40,251 nucleotides of DNA, taken from contig CAZMQV010000027.1 in the NCBI GenBank assembly GCA_964568675.1, positions 1 through 40,251 on the forward strand, in the 5' to 3' direction. The notes below the pieces were generated by a model. It did no database searches and was not told where the DNA came from. It saw only the letters and a list, made by a program, of their open reading frames with translations. This DNA is from UPXZ01 sp964568675. GTDB taxonomy: Bacteria > Bacteroidota > Bacteroidia > Bacteroidales > Paludibacteraceae. Shown here piece by piece: positions 9,016 to 18,155 of this stretch. Within the stretch, counting starts at the first letter, position 1. Every line of letters begins with the position of its first letter. A program made the translations under genes and the position numbers.

Positions 9016-9639
9016 TTACCTCACTTGATTAGGCGAAATAGCCACCTCACGAAGCGAAGTTATCAAATTGTAGCGGTTTTCTTTCAAGTCCTGAAGCGAA
9101 CCCATCACTGCATGAATGGAGGTGTAAGGTGTTTCGGCGTCTGCTTTAATAGCGATCACCATGTCTTTACCTTTAATTTCGCGTGCAGCAAGCACCCAGC
9201 CTTTGAATTGGTTGTCCGTAGAATCAGTCGGAATGCCTTGTTTGGGCAATTCTTCCTTTCTCTTTTCGTCCGGAAGCGACATGTATTGTTTAAATAACTG
9301 CATTGGCACACCAAACGATGTAGCGATACCAAATTCATATTTATCCTTGTCGCTCAATTGAACATTATAATCGGCTGCCATTCTTTCAAGTGCTGCAATA
9401 CGGTCTCTTGGATCATCCATATCCATAAAGACCTGCCCAGTAGGCGAAATCAGGATAGAAAGCACATTCTTATCTGGAATTTTAATTTCAGAAACAGAAT
9501 TAGGTGTTTTTACCGTCAGAGGCTCTGGTTTCAAGAACGTCGATGTCAACATGAAGAATGTGAGCAGAAGCACCATTACGTCGCTCATAGGCGTCATGTC
9601 AATATGCGTATCTTTCTTTTTTACTTTAATTTTTGGCAT
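9016..9639 (-). CDS. exbD: ExbD-family biopolymer transport protein (first copy)
   Basis: This 207-residue protein is paralogous to the next gene. After a basic N-terminus (MPKIKVKKKDTHIDMTP) comes the membrane segment with the conserved Asp20 in MSDVMVLLLTFFMLTSTF, then a periplasmic domain with DKDKYEFGIATS and AIKADAETPYTSIHAVM, the latter typical of the ExbD/TolR fold. It lies 101 bases after exbB and 93 bases before the second exbD. The two copies share the membrane region but differ clearly in the periplasmic half, so they are unlikely to be interchangeable. Confidence 0.92.
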   Translation of the reverse strand: MPKIKVKKKDTHIDMTPMSDVMVLLLTFFMLTSTFLKPEPLTVKTPNSVSEIKIPDKNVLSILISPTGQVFMDMDDPRDRIAALERMAADYNVQLSDKDKYEFGIATSFGVPMQLFKQYMSLPDEKRKEELPKQGIPTDSTDNQFKGWVLAAREIKGKDMVIAIKADAETPYTSIHAVMGSLQDLKENRYNLITSLREVAISPNQVR

Positions 9640-9740
9640 TTTCTTATCTGTTAATTAATTCGAATGAATCAGTAAATATTTCCGTAATTCTTTTCTAATC
9701 GAGAATTACATTAAAATCTCTTTTACAATCAGATTCTCAA

Positions 9741-10562
9741 TTAATGTTTAGATTGGAAAACACCTGTGATTGAAAATCCAATTTCGTCAATCGCATAAGA
9801 AATGTTGTCGATTTTTGCTGAGTAGTAGTTGTAGGCAATTACAGCCAAAGCACCAGCCAAGATACCAAACGCTGTATTTACAAGCGCTTCAGAGATACCT
9901 ACAGAAAGTGCGGATGAGTCAACACCACCACCGGAACCACCAAGAGACGAGAACGCGCGAATCATCCCCATTACCGTTCCGAAAAGACCGGTTAACACGC
10001 TTAAGTTGGTAAATGTAGCAAGTACCGGCATGTTTTGGTTCATTGTTGGCATTTCAAGGGCTGTGGCTTGCTCAATAGTAGTACCGATAGCTGCAAGTTT
10101 TTGCTCTTTCAAAAGTCCGGTTTTATCATTAGCCATTTGCTCGTAAGTGGTAAGTCCTGCTTCAACAACTGCCGCTACCGAACCTTTTTGTTGTGCACAA
10201 AGGTCTTTAGCCGCTGCGATTTCTTCAGTCTCCAATTTTGCTTTTACGGAAGCAATGAATTTATCCAAACTTCCTTTTCCACGTGCGCGATTCAAAGCGA
10301 TGAAACGCTCTACACTTAAAATAATTACAGCAAGTAACCAAGTAACAAGGATAGGCACAACGAAACCTCCTTTGTGGATTGTTCCTAACATGTTGCCATG
10401 AACCGGGTGGTTTGCCGGATTGTTGTCGACGAAGTTGGATGGATTACCAAACACGAAATTGTAAATCAAAAGTGCTGACACGAAGCTAAGCACAATAACT
10501 AATGCGGCTGATAGCCCTTTAGATTGCTTTTGATTCTTTGTTGATTGTTTTTCTTTAGCCAT
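9741..10562 (-). CDS. exbB: MotA/TolQ/ExbB proton channel family protein
   Basis: ExbB forms the pentameric stator-like channel of the Ton motor in the inner membrane. The 273-residue protein has hydrophobic segments at about 19-38, 67-87, 177-202 and 222-246. The conserved MotA/TolQ core is visible in GLFGTVMGMIRAFSSL (Thr197) and ALVNTAFGILAGALAVIAYNYY (Thr230), whose threonines line the proton path. The first segment is an additional N-terminal helix relative to E. coli ExbB. It is the first gene of the minus-strand ton locus. The 461-base divergent region upstream (shared with leuS) should hold the promoter; minus-strand -7 type boxes are at 10724-10731 and 10831-10838. Confidence 0.92.
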   Translation of the reverse strand: MAKEKQSTKNQKQSKGLSAALVIVLSFVSALLIYNFVFGNPSNFVDNNPANHPVHGNMLGTIHKGGFVVPILVTWLLAVIILSVERFIALNRARGKGSLDKFIASVKAKLETEEIAAAKDLCAQQKGSVAAVVEAGLTTYEQMANDKTGLLKEQKLAAIGTTIEQATALEMPTMNQNMPVLATFTNLSVLTGLFGTVMGMIRAFSSLGGSGGGVDSSALSVGISEALVNTAFGILAGALAVIAYNYYSAKIDNISYAIDEIGFSITGVFQSKH

Positions 10563-11023
10563 AATAGTAAAGTTTTTTTTTGTGTGAAATCTTTAGAATC
10601 TCACGGTGTTAATAAATTAAATTTTTGATTATTTGATTATTTGATTTCTTGAAATTTGCTTCGATATCGTCAATTATAAACGCAAGGATTTGAGTATTAT
10701 TTTCACAGTAACATTTTATGGCACAAAAATAGTATAAATTTATCAATATGGATGTCATTTTTCTTCTTTTTTTCACAAGTAAATTTGGCTAAGAATCATA
10801 CTAAGTGCTGAAATTCTATTTTGAACCATGCAAATATATAAAAAACAAATGATTTCCATACGATTCATTCTAAAATTTGACAATAATTCAAGTTTTTAGT
10901 AAGCAAGCTGGAAAAATGGATAATTAGTTTTTCCCAATTCGACTTTGTTTTGTAACTTTGCAGCTCGAAAAAAAATCGTTCACATCGTTATCTTTTAATA
11001 CAATATTATATATATAGCAAGGT
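10563..11023. promoter_or_regulatory. Divergent intergenic region between exbB and leuS
   Basis: This 461-base AT-rich stretch has no credible gene. It must carry the promoters for the ton locus (leftward) and for leuS (rightward). Leftward, TATTTTTG (10724-10731) and TATATTTG (10831-10838), read on the minus strand, both match the TAnnTTTG -7 consensus, but neither has a good -33 partner. Rightward, the leuS promoter is described separately. I see no T-box, riboswitch or clear operator. Confidence 0.5.
10928..10960 (+). promoter_or_regulatory. Promoter of leuS
   Basis: TAACTTTG at 10953-10960 is a full match to the Bacteroidota -7 consensus TAnnTTTG. A TTTT at 10928-10931 sits 21 bases upstream, close to the expected -33 position (consensus TTTG). 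Transcription should start near 10967, leaving a leader of about 57 bases. Confidence 0.6.
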
Positions 11024-13780
11024 ATGGAATATAATTTCAGAGAAATAGAGCAAAAATGGCAAAGAGATTGGGTTAACAAAAAAACCTATCGGGTAGATAT
11101 CGACAATTCAAAACCTAAGTTCTACGTTTTGGACATGTTTCCTTATCCTTCCGGCGCCGGACTTCATGTGGGGCATCCACTGGGCTACATTGCCTCCGAC
11201 ATTTACAGCAGGTTCAAACGGCTAAACGGCTTCAATGTATTACACCCCATGGGCTACGACGCTTATGGACTTCCGGCGGAGCAATATGCCATCCAAACAG
11301 GACAACACCCTGCTATTACCACCGAAAAGAACATTGCTCGCTATCGCGAACAATTGGATAAAATCGGGTTTTCGTATGACTGGCAACGTGAGGTGCGTAC
11401 CTGCGAACCCAACTATTATAAATGGACACAATGGGCATTTGTTCAGATGTTTAACTCATACTATTGCAACATAGCGCAAAAAGCTTTGCCCATCACCACA
11501 TTGGTTGAAGCATTTGCCGCGAAAGGAACAGCGAATCTGAATGTTGCTTGCACCGACGAACTTAGCTTTACTGCCGAAGAATGGAACTCAAAAACCATTC
11601 AAGAACAGCAAGAGACATTACTCAACTATCGGATTGCTTATTTGGCCAATTCGAAAGTAAATTGGTGTCCGGCTTTGGGCACTGTACTTGCCAACGATGA
11701 AGTAAGTGATGGTCTTTCTATTCGTGGCGGTCATCCGGTGGAGCAAAAAGTGATGCGTCAATGGAGCTTGCGTATTTCAGCTTACGCGCAACGTCTGCTC
11801 GAAGGATTGGACAATATTGATTGGACAGAATCGCTCAAAGAGACTCAACGCAACTGGATTGGGAGAAGTGAAGGCGCTGAATTGCGCTTCAAGCTTGCAG
11901 ATGGAAGCCTTGGATTTGATGTTTTCACCACACGTGCCGACACGATTTATGGAGTAACATTCATGGTGCTCGCGCCCGAAAGCGAACTTGTAGCCGGATG
12001 CACTACTCCCGAACAAGCCGAAGCTGTAAGACAATATATTGATATTACCAAAAAAAGAACCGAACGAGAACGAATAGCCGACCGAAAAGTAAGCGGTGTG
12101 TTCTCCGGCTCGTATGCCATCAATCCGGTGGCAGGCACCAAAATACCCATCTGGATAAGCGACTATGTACTTGCCGGATACGGCACCGGAGCTATCATGG
12201 CAGTGCCGGCACATGATAGTCGCGACTATGCTTTTGCCAAACATTTCAATTTGCCCATCATTCCACTTATCGAAGGCTGCGATGTGAGCGAAGAGAGTTT
12301 TGACGCGAAAGAAGGAATTATGATGAACTCCGATTTTCTCAATGGGCTAACTGTAAAAGAAGCCATTGCCAAAACAAAAGAATATGTGGCAGCAAATGAA
12401 CTTGGCAGGATTAAGGTAAATTATCGTTTGCGCGATGCCATTTTCAGCCGACAACGTTATTGGGGTGAGCCATTTCCGGTGTATTACAAAGACAATCTGC
12501 CTTATATGCTCGACGAAAGCCAATTGCCGCTCGAACTGCCCGAGGTGGATAAGTATCTGCCAACCGAAACCGGCGAACCACCCTTGGGACGTGCTAAAAA
12601 CTGGAAAACAGATGACGGATTTCAGCTCGAACTAAATACGATGCCCGGATTTGCCGGCTCTTCCGCCTATTATTTAAGGTACATGGACCCGCAAAACGAA
12701 CAAGCGCTTGTAAGCAAAGAAGCCAATGAATACTGGCAAGACGTGGATCTCTATATCGGAGGCACCGAACATGCTACAGGGCACTTGATTTACAGCCGAT
12801 TTTGGAATAAATTTCTATTCGACCTGGGAGTCATCATCAAAGACGAACCTTTCAGAAAGCTGATAAACCAGGGAATGATACAAGGACGAAGCAATTTTGT
12901 GTACCGCATTCAGGGCACAAATACTTTTGTGTCGTATCATCTGAAAGACAAATACGATGTAACCCCTATTCACGTGGATGTAAATATCGTATCGAACGAC
13001 ATACTGGACACCGATAAGTTCAAAAACTGGATTCCGGAATACAACAACGCTGAGTTTATCCTCGAAGATGGCAAATACATCTGTGGTTGGGCGGTGGAGA
13101 AAATGTCGAAATCGATGTTCAACGTGGTGAACCCCGATGATATTGTTGAGAAATATGGCGCTGACACATTGCGGCTTTACGAAATGTTTCTTGGACCACT
13201 CGAGCAGTCGAAACCATGGGATACCAACGGAATAGACGGAGTAAACCGATTTCTGAAGAAATTTTGGGGGCTTTTCTTTAACGGCGATACCCTTAACATC
13301 AGCGACGAGGAGCCTACCACCGGCGAGTATAAAACTTTACATAAAACCATCAAGAAAATCACCGGCGATATCGAAACGTTTTCATACAACACTTCCGTAT
13401 CCGCATTTATGATTTGTGTGAACGAATTGGTAGCTTCAAAATGCAACAAACGAAGTATCTTAGAGCCATTGACCGTGTTGATTGCTCCTTTTGCGCCTCA
13501 CATTGCCGAAGAGCTATACCAATTGCTCGGACACACCACCTCGGTATGCGACGCGGCGTGGCCTCAATTCAACGAAGCATATCTAAAAGAAACTTCCATA
13601 AAATATCCGATATCATTCAACGGAAAAGTACGCTTCACACTGGAGCTTCCTGCCGACTTAAGCAAAGAAGAAGTGGAAAAAAGCGCTTTGAGCAACGAGC
13701 AAACCGTAAAATACACGGAAGGAAAATCACCGAAAAAAGTGATTGTAGTTCCCGGTAAAATTGTAAACATCGTATTGTAG
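11024..13780 (+). CDS. leuS: Leucyl-tRNA synthetase
   Basis: This class I enzyme charges tRNA-Leu with leucine in the cytoplasm. The 918-residue protein shows the HIGH-type motif HVGH at 48-51, the editing (CP1) domain with TTRADTIYG and GTGAIMAVPAHDSRDYAF, and the KMSKS loop at 693-697 (EKMSKSMFNVVNP), followed by the anticodon-binding and C-terminal regions. The length and the inserted segment before KMSKS fit Bacteroidota LeuS. It is transcribed alone from its own promoter and followed by a hairpin terminator at 13800. Confidence 0.97.
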   Translation: MEYNFREIEQKWQRDWVNKKTYRVDIDNSKPKFYVLDMFPYPSGAGLHVGHPLGYIASDIYSRFKRLNGFNVLHPMGYDAYGLPAEQYAIQTGQHPAITTEKNIARYREQLDKIGFSYDWQREVRTCEPNYYKWTQWAFVQMFNSYYCNIAQKALPITTLVEAFAAKGTANLNVACTDELSFTAEEWNSKTIQEQQETLLNYRIAYLANSKVNWCPALGTVLANDEVSDGLSIRGGHPVEQKVMRQWSLRISAYAQRLLEGLDNIDWTESLKETQRNWIGRSEGAELRFKLADGSLGFDVFTTRADTIYGVTFMVLAPESELVAGCTTPEQAEAVRQYIDITKKRTERERIADRKVSGVFSGSYAINPVAGTKIPIWISDYVLAGYGTGAIMAVPAHDSRDYAFAKHFNLPIIPLIEGCDVSEESFDAKEGIMMNSDFLNGLTVKEAIAKTKEYVAANELGRIKVNYRLRDAIFSRQRYWGEPFPVYYKDNLPYMLDESQLPLELPEVDKYLPTETGEPPLGRAKNWKTDDGFQLELNTMPGFAGSSAYYLRYMDPQNEQALVSKEANEYWQDVDLYIGGTEHATGHLIYSRFWNKFLFDLGVIIKDEPFRKLINQGMIQGRSNFVYRIQGTNTFVSYHLKDKYDVTPIHVDVNIVSNDILDTDKFKNWIPEYNNAEFILEDGKYICGWAVEKMSKSMFNVVNPDDIVEKYGADTLRLYEMFLGPLEQSKPWDTNGIDGVNRFLKKFWGLFFNGDTLNISDEEPTTGEYKTLHKTIKKITGDIETFSYNTSVSAFMICVNELVASKCNKRSILEPLTVLIAPFAPHIAEELYQLLGHTTSVCDAAWPQFNEAYLKETSIKYPISFNGKVRFTLELPADLSKEEVEKSALSNEQTVKYTEGKSPKKVIVVPGKIVNIVL

Positions 13781-13799
13781 CACTCCGTATCATAACAAT

Positions 13800-13835
13800 A
13801 AGATGGTTTGAACGTAGGGGAAACCATCTTATTTA
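13800..13835 (+). terminator. Hairpin terminator after leuS
   Basis: AAGATGGTTT pairs perfectly with AAACCATCTT (10 bp) around an 11-base loop, 19 bases after the leuS stop. The trailing run is AT-rich (ATTTA) rather than pure T. Confidence 0.7.
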
Positions 13836-13913
13836 CATCTATTAAAAAAACTATTAGCCAACAAGCTAACTGATTAAAAAAAACTAAATCTCCTTACAAA
13901 CAAAGACATCGCT

Positions 13914-14783
13914 ATGGAAAAAAACAAGTCTTATTTGAAAAACTTCTATTGGAAAGACTATGTGATGATGTTTATAGGCCTCATCTTTTACGCGCTTGGT
14001 CTTACAGGTTTTCTTCTGCCAAATAAAATTGTAACCGGTGGACTTGCCGGCGTTACTGTATTGATTAAATCGGCTACTGACATTCCACTCTGGGTGTCGT
14101 ATATCGTTATTAATGCCACATTGCTGCTCGCCGCATGGAAAATTGTAGGACAAAACTTCGTAATCAAAACGGTGATAAGCGTTGGAATCATGACGTTTTT
14201 CATTCGATTTGGTGAAATCACATTTCAACATGCAATCATCCAAGCCGATCCATTGCTTTCGTCCATTATTGGCGCAGGGTTTTGTGGTATCGGACTGGGG
14301 TTTGTGTATTCAGTGAATGGCAGCACGGGTGGCACGGATATCATTGCCGCAATCGTTACAAAATACCGACATATAAGCATGGGGCGTGTGCTCACATTGG
14401 TCGATGTGCTTATCGTAACGTCATCATTCTTTTTGTTCCAAAGCATCGAGAAAATCGCAATTGGTCTGATTGTGATGGCAGTAATGTATTATGCTGTGGA
14501 TGTGGTTATCAGTGGTATGCGCCAGTCGGTTCAGTTTTTTATTTTCACAAGCAAATACGAGGAAGTGGCATCACACATCAATGCGGAAATAAAACGCGGC
14601 TGCACCATCGTAGAAGGAATGGGGTGGTATTCGAAGAAACCGCAAAAAATTATCATTGTTTTAGCGCGTAAAACGGAGTCAACTTCCATTTTCCGATTAG
14701 TTAAAAGCATTGATCAGCAAGCATTCGTAACTCAAACAAACGTAGTAGGCGTGTATGGCAAAGGCTTTGATGTATTGAAATAA
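13914..14783 (+). CDS. YitT-family (DUF161/DUF2179) membrane protein
   Basis: The 289-residue protein has five or six membrane segments in the first ~200 residues and a soluble C-terminal domain. LPNKIVTGGLAGVTVL, FVYSVNGSTGGTDIIA and KYRHISMGRVL are typical of the YitT/DUF161 family. The tail with GCTIVEGMGWYSKKPQK and VVGVYGKGFDVL is a DUF2179 domain. Family members are found throughout bacteria; transport or export roles have been proposed, but the substrate is not known. The ATG at 13914 is preceded by no strong ribosome-binding site, which is normal here. It is followed by an 18-base-pair terminator stem and so is probably a single-gene unit. Confidence 0.88.
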   Translation: MEKNKSYLKNFYWKDYVMMFIGLIFYALGLTGFLLPNKIVTGGLAGVTVLIKSATDIPLWVSYIVINATLLLAAWKIVGQNFVIKTVISVGIMTFFIRFGEITFQHAIIQADPLLSSIIGAGFCGIGLGFVYSVNGSTGGTDIIAAIVTKYRHISMGRVLTLVDVLIVTSSFFLFQSIEKIAIGLIVMAVMYYAVDVVISGMRQSVQFFIFTSKYEEVASHINAEIKRGCTIVEGMGWYSKKPQKIIIVLARKTESTSIFRLVKSIDQQAFVTQTNVVGVYGKGFDVLK

Positions 14784-14799
14784 AACAATAGATACACAC

Positions 14800-14850
14800 A
14801 ATAATAAAGAGCTGCAACACAAAGATCTTGTAGCTCTTTATTATTTAAAT
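14800..14850 (+). terminator. Strong terminator hairpin after the YitT-family gene
   Basis: An 18-base-pair stem (left 14800-14817, right 14828-14845, one G-T pair) with a 10-base loop begins 16 bases after the stop. The core is AAAGAGCTGCAA paired with TTGTAGCTCTTT, followed by ATTATTTAAAT. Because both ends are AT-rich it may work in both directions. Confidence 0.8.
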
Positions 14851-14920
14851 TCACTCCACGTTCGCAATAGATAGGAGCAATCAACCCAAATCAGTCAATA
14901 TCCGGATTACGGTTTATCTT

Positions 14921-15039
14921 AAAGCTGTTAGCTAATAGTCGTTAGTCGCTGGTTCTTAGTCGCTGGTTGTTAGTTGTTAGTCGCTGGTGGTTAGTCTATA
15001 GTCGTTGGTGGTTGGTGGTTAGTTCTTAGTTTTTAGTTC
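14921..15039. repeat. Degenerate TTAGTCGCTGG-type repeat array (left part)
   Basis: Short GT-rich words recur without strict period: TTAGTCGCTGG at about 14942, 14956 and 14978, TAGTCGTTGGTGG near 15000, and many TTAGTT and GGTGG variants. It has no coding potential. The left edge has GCTGTTAGCTAATAG (14924-14938), whose first nine bases recur inverted as GCTAACAGC at 15301-15309 at the right edge of the whole block. Such arrays are seen between genes in Bacteroidota and have no agreed function. Confidence 0.7.
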
Positions 15040-15043
15040 TCCG

Positions 15044-15236
15044 AACCCCCACGATAAATCATGGGGTTAATCACATTCCGCCCCCCGGGCGGTTCGCATC
15101 CAAAATCGACTTGCGGTTGCATTATCCGTTTCCAATTCTCATACATAGCACGCGTAGCCCATCCATGAATCTCAAACGTAGCACAAGTCGTCCGGGGGCG
15201 ATATGTGATTAACCACGGGTTTTAACCCGTGGTGGA
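15044..15236. mobile_element. REPIN/MITE-like element: two hairpins with inverted 24-base arms
   Basis: The left end has a hairpin (CCCCA...TGGGG, 15047-15066) followed by GGTTAATCACAT and a C-run (CCGCCCCCCGG). The right end, read on the other strand, has a perfect 10-base-pair hairpin (ACCACGGGTT / AACCCGTGGT, 15212-15233), then the same GGTTAATCACAT and C-run (TCGCCCCCGG). The arms thus form an inverted repeat around a core of about 100 bases with no reading frame. This is the arrangement of paired REP sequences (REPINs) moved by RAYT/IS200-type transposases, or of a MITE. No transposase lies in the window. The element sits inside the TTAGTCGCTGG array. Confidence 0.65.
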
Positions 15237-15342
15237 TAGGACTGGTGGCTGATTGCTGGTTCTTAGTTGTTAGTCGCTCGTTACTGGTCGCTGGTCTCTG
15301 GCTAACAGCTAATAGCTAAAAGCCAACAGCCAAAGGCTATCA
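15237..15342. repeat. Degenerate TTAGTCGCTGG-type repeat array (right part)
   Basis: The same words continue in the same orientation after the inverted element: TTAGTTGTTAGTCGCTCG, TGGTCGCTGG and, at the end, GCTAACAGCTAATAGC followed by AAAGCCAACAGCC and AAAGGCTAT. It ends 5 bases before the mutS stop region, so mutS mRNA may run into it. The 563 bases between the YitT-family gene and mutS contain only the terminator, the two repeat parts and the inverted element. Confidence 0.65.
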
Positions 15343-15346
15343 ACAC

Positions 15347-17959
15347 TCACCTTCCGGTAATGATTCTTTTCACCTCGTTCAACTTGTTTAGCGCTTCTAA
15401 AGGTGTGAGGTTATTCACATCAAGACCTTTGATTTCGTCGCGAACCTGCTCGAGCACCGGGTCATCGAGCTGAAAGAAACTAAGTTGGTAGCCTTCGCGC
15501 TGCGAAGCCAGCTCGCCCACCGGCTTTGCCACTCCGTTTTGTCGGTTGTCGGTTTCGAGTTGCGCCAATATCTTTTCGGAGCGTTTCACAATGCTGTGTG
15601 GCATACCTGCCATTTTAGCCACGTGGATACCAAAACTATGAGCGCTACCTCCGCGCGCCAATTTCCGAAGGAAAATCACTTTCTTGTCCACCTCTTTCAC
15701 CGACACGTTGTAGTTTTTAATTCGCGAGAAGGAGTTTTCCATTTCGTTCAGCTCATGGTAGTGTGTCGCAAACAGAGTTTTGGCTTTAGCCGTGGGGTGT
15801 TCGTGAATATACTCCACGATAGCCCATGCAATGGAGATACCGTCGTAGGTACTGGTACCGCGCCCCAGCTCGTCAAACAACACCAAACTTCTATCCGACA
15901 GGTTATTCATGATGCTTGCCGCTTCGTTCATTTCCACCATAAACGTACTTTCGCCCTGCGATATATTGTCGCTCGCTCCAACGCGTGTGAAAATTTTATC
16001 CACAACTCCTATCTTTGCACTTTCCACCGGCACAAAGCAACCAATTTGAGCCATGAGCACGATGAGCGCCGTTTGCCGCAACAAAGCGGACTTACCCGAC
16101 ATGTTGGGCCCCGTAATGATAATCACCTGCTGCGACTTGCCGTCCAGAAACACATCATTGGCAATGTAGCTTTCTCCGATAGGCAGCTGCTTCTCGATAA
16201 CGGGATGTCGTCCCTGATGGATTTCAATCTCATCCGAATCATTAATTTCCGGACGCGTGTATTTATTTTCCTCCGATATTTTGGCAAACGAAAGCAGACA
16301 ATCCAACTTCGCTATTAAATTGGAATTGAGCTGAATGGCTGTAACATACTCGTTGAGCGCCAACACCATTTCGCCAAAAATACGAGTTTCGATTGCAAGA
16401 ATTTTTTCTTCCGCTCCCAATATTTTTTCTTCATACTCTTTCAGTTCCTGCGTGATGTATCGCTCGGCGTTCACCAGCGTTTGCTTGCGGATCCACTCGG
16501 GTGGCACCTTGTCTTTGTGCGTATTCCGCACTTCGATGTAGTAGCCAAACACATTGTTGTAGGCTATTTTGAGCGAAGGGATGCCCGTGGCTTCGCTTTC
16601 GCGTTGTTGCACTTCGAGCAGGTAGTTTTTACCGGAATGAGCCAGGCGGCGTAGTTCGTCCAACTCTTCACTCACACCCGGCTTTATCACCTCGCCTTTG
16701 TTTATCATGTTTGGAGGGTCGTTCTGAATCTCTTTATCTATTTTATCGGCAATGATACCACATGGATTGAGCTGCTCGCCAATGGCGCGTAGAGCTTCGT
16801 TGTCGCGCTGCAAGCAAGCCAGCTTCATTGGCGCTATGGCGTTGAGCGCCACTTTGAGTTGCACCACTTCGCGCGGATTGATGCGCCCCACAGCCACTTT
16901 GCCGATGATGCGTTCCAAATCTCCAATAACCGATATGTTCTGAATAAGTAGTTGTCTGAACTCCGGCTCTTTGAAGAAAAGCTCTACCACACTCTGACGC
17001 TCCACAATGGGTTTCACATCCTTTAGCGGGAAAGCTACCCAGCGCTTCATTAGGCGGCTACCCATGGGACTAATGGTGCGATCTATCACATCCACCAGCG
17101 TGCGTCCGCCTTCGTTCATCGATCCATAAAGTTCAAGATTACGCACTGTGAAGCGGTCGAGCCACACATATCGGTCTTCTTCGATGCGCGTAAGGTGGGT
17201 GATGTGCCCGGTTTGGAGGTGGTGTGTGATATCCAAATAGTGCATGATGGCGCCAGCCGCCACCACCGCGTTTGTGAGGTTTTGCACCCCGAATCCTTTC
17301 AGGTTTTTAGTTTCGAAATGCTTTAGCAAGCGTTCATTGGCGGTAGATGGTGTGAAAGCCCAGTCGTCGAGCGCGTAGGTGAAGTATTTATTACCAAAGG
17401 CAGCTTCAAAGTCTTTTCGTCTTGTTCGGTCAAAGAGTATCTCTTTAGGATTAAAACTACCCAAAAGCTTGTCCACATAATCGCTCGCACCCTCCGCTAC
17501 CAGAAATTCACCGGTAGATATATCCAGAAACGCTACGCCAAAGCCGGTTTTATCAAAATAGACACTTGCCAAAAAGTTGTTTTCCTTATGATTCAATGTA
17601 GTGTCGCTATATGATACACCCGGAGTAACCACCTCGGTTACACCACGCTTCACGATGGTCTTGGTCTGCTTCGGGTCTTCCAATTGATCGCAAATGGCAA
17701 CCCGCAAGCCGGCGCGCACCAATTTGGGCAGGTATGTATCCAGCGCGTGATGAGGGAAACCTGCCAGCTCCACCGAGCTTGCTGAGCCGTTGGCGCGCCG
17801 GGTAAGTGTGATTCCCAACACTTCCGAAGCTCTGATGGCATCATCGGAAAAGGTTTCATAAAAGTCGCCACAGCGAAACAGCAATACCGCGTCGGGATGT
17901 TTGGATTTAATCTCGAAAAACTGCTTCATCAGCGGGGTTTGAACAATATCTTTTGACAT
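15347..17959 (-). CDS. mutS: DNA mismatch repair protein MutS
   Basis: MutS recognises mismatches and small loops and recruits MutL. From the ATG at 17959 the protein has 870 residues, beginning MSKDIVQTPLMKQF, which is where the family starts; an in-frame ATG at 18013 would add 18 poorly conserved residues. Numbering from that upstream ATG, the mismatch-reading Phe-X-Glu is Phe51-Tyr-Glu53 (GDFYETF) and the Walker A motif GPNMSGKS is at 635-642, followed by FDELGRGTSTYDG (Walker B and signature) and FATHYHEL. The clamp and lever region and a C-terminal tail of dimerisation type are present. It belongs to the MutS1 type and appears complete. It lies downstream of a glycosyltransferase on the same strand with 142-196 bases between. 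Confidence 0.96.
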   Translation of the reverse strand: MSKDIVQTPLMKQFFEIKSKHPDAVLLFRCGDFYETFSDDAIRASEVLGITLTRRANGSASSVELAGFPHHALDTYLPKLVRAGLRVAICDQLEDPKQTKTIVKRGVTEVVTPGVSYSDTTLNHKENNFLASVYFDKTGFGVAFLDISTGEFLVAEGASDYVDKLLGSFNPKEILFDRTRRKDFEAAFGNKYFTYALDDWAFTPSTANERLLKHFETKNLKGFGVQNLTNAVVAAGAIMHYLDITHHLQTGHITHLTRIEEDRYVWLDRFTVRNLELYGSMNEGGRTLVDVIDRTISPMGSRLMKRWVAFPLKDVKPIVERQSVVELFFKEPEFRQLLIQNISVIGDLERIIGKVAVGRINPREVVQLKVALNAIAPMKLACLQRDNEALRAIGEQLNPCGIIADKIDKEIQNDPPNMINKGEVIKPGVSEELDELRRLAHSGKNYLLEVQQRESEATGIPSLKIAYNNVFGYYIEVRNTHKDKVPPEWIRKQTLVNAERYITQELKEYEEKILGAEEKILAIETRIFGEMVLALNEYVTAIQLNSNLIAKLDCLLSFAKISEENKYTRPEINDSDEIEIHQGRHPVIEKQLPIGESYIANDVFLDGKSQQVIIITGPNMSGKSALLRQTALIVLMAQIGCFVPVESAKIGVVDKIFTRVGASDNISQGESTFMVEMNEAASIMNNLSDRSLVLFDELGRGTSTYDGISIAWAIVEYIHEHPTAKAKTLFATHYHELNEMENSFSRIKNYNVSVKEVDKKVIFLRKLARGGSAHSFGIHVAKMAGMPHSIVKRSEKILAQLETDNRQNGVAKPVGELASQREGYQLSFFQLDDPVLEQVRDEIKGLDVNNLTPLEALNKLNEVKRIITGR

Positions 17960-18155
17960 ATACAGCAACTTGTTGTTAATTATAATGAGACTTCCATCTC
18001 CGGCATCGGACATGGTGTAGGTTCACTCCGCCACAACGCGCTATCGGCAGGATAGAACCAATAAAAAGGAATAAAAGTTCAGTAAGCGCATCAATACTTC
18101 AACGAGGCATGCAAGGGGTGGGTTCGTTACTCACTTTTCACCTTACAGCAGCTCA

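Noticed and set aside
10563..11023. A T-box or other leader riboswitch before leuS
   Set aside because: The leader is only about 57 bases and no specifier stem or antiterminator could be seen.
14921..15342. The repeat block as a CRISPR array
   Set aside because: The units are short, degenerate and unevenly spaced, there are no equal spacers, and no cas gene is near.
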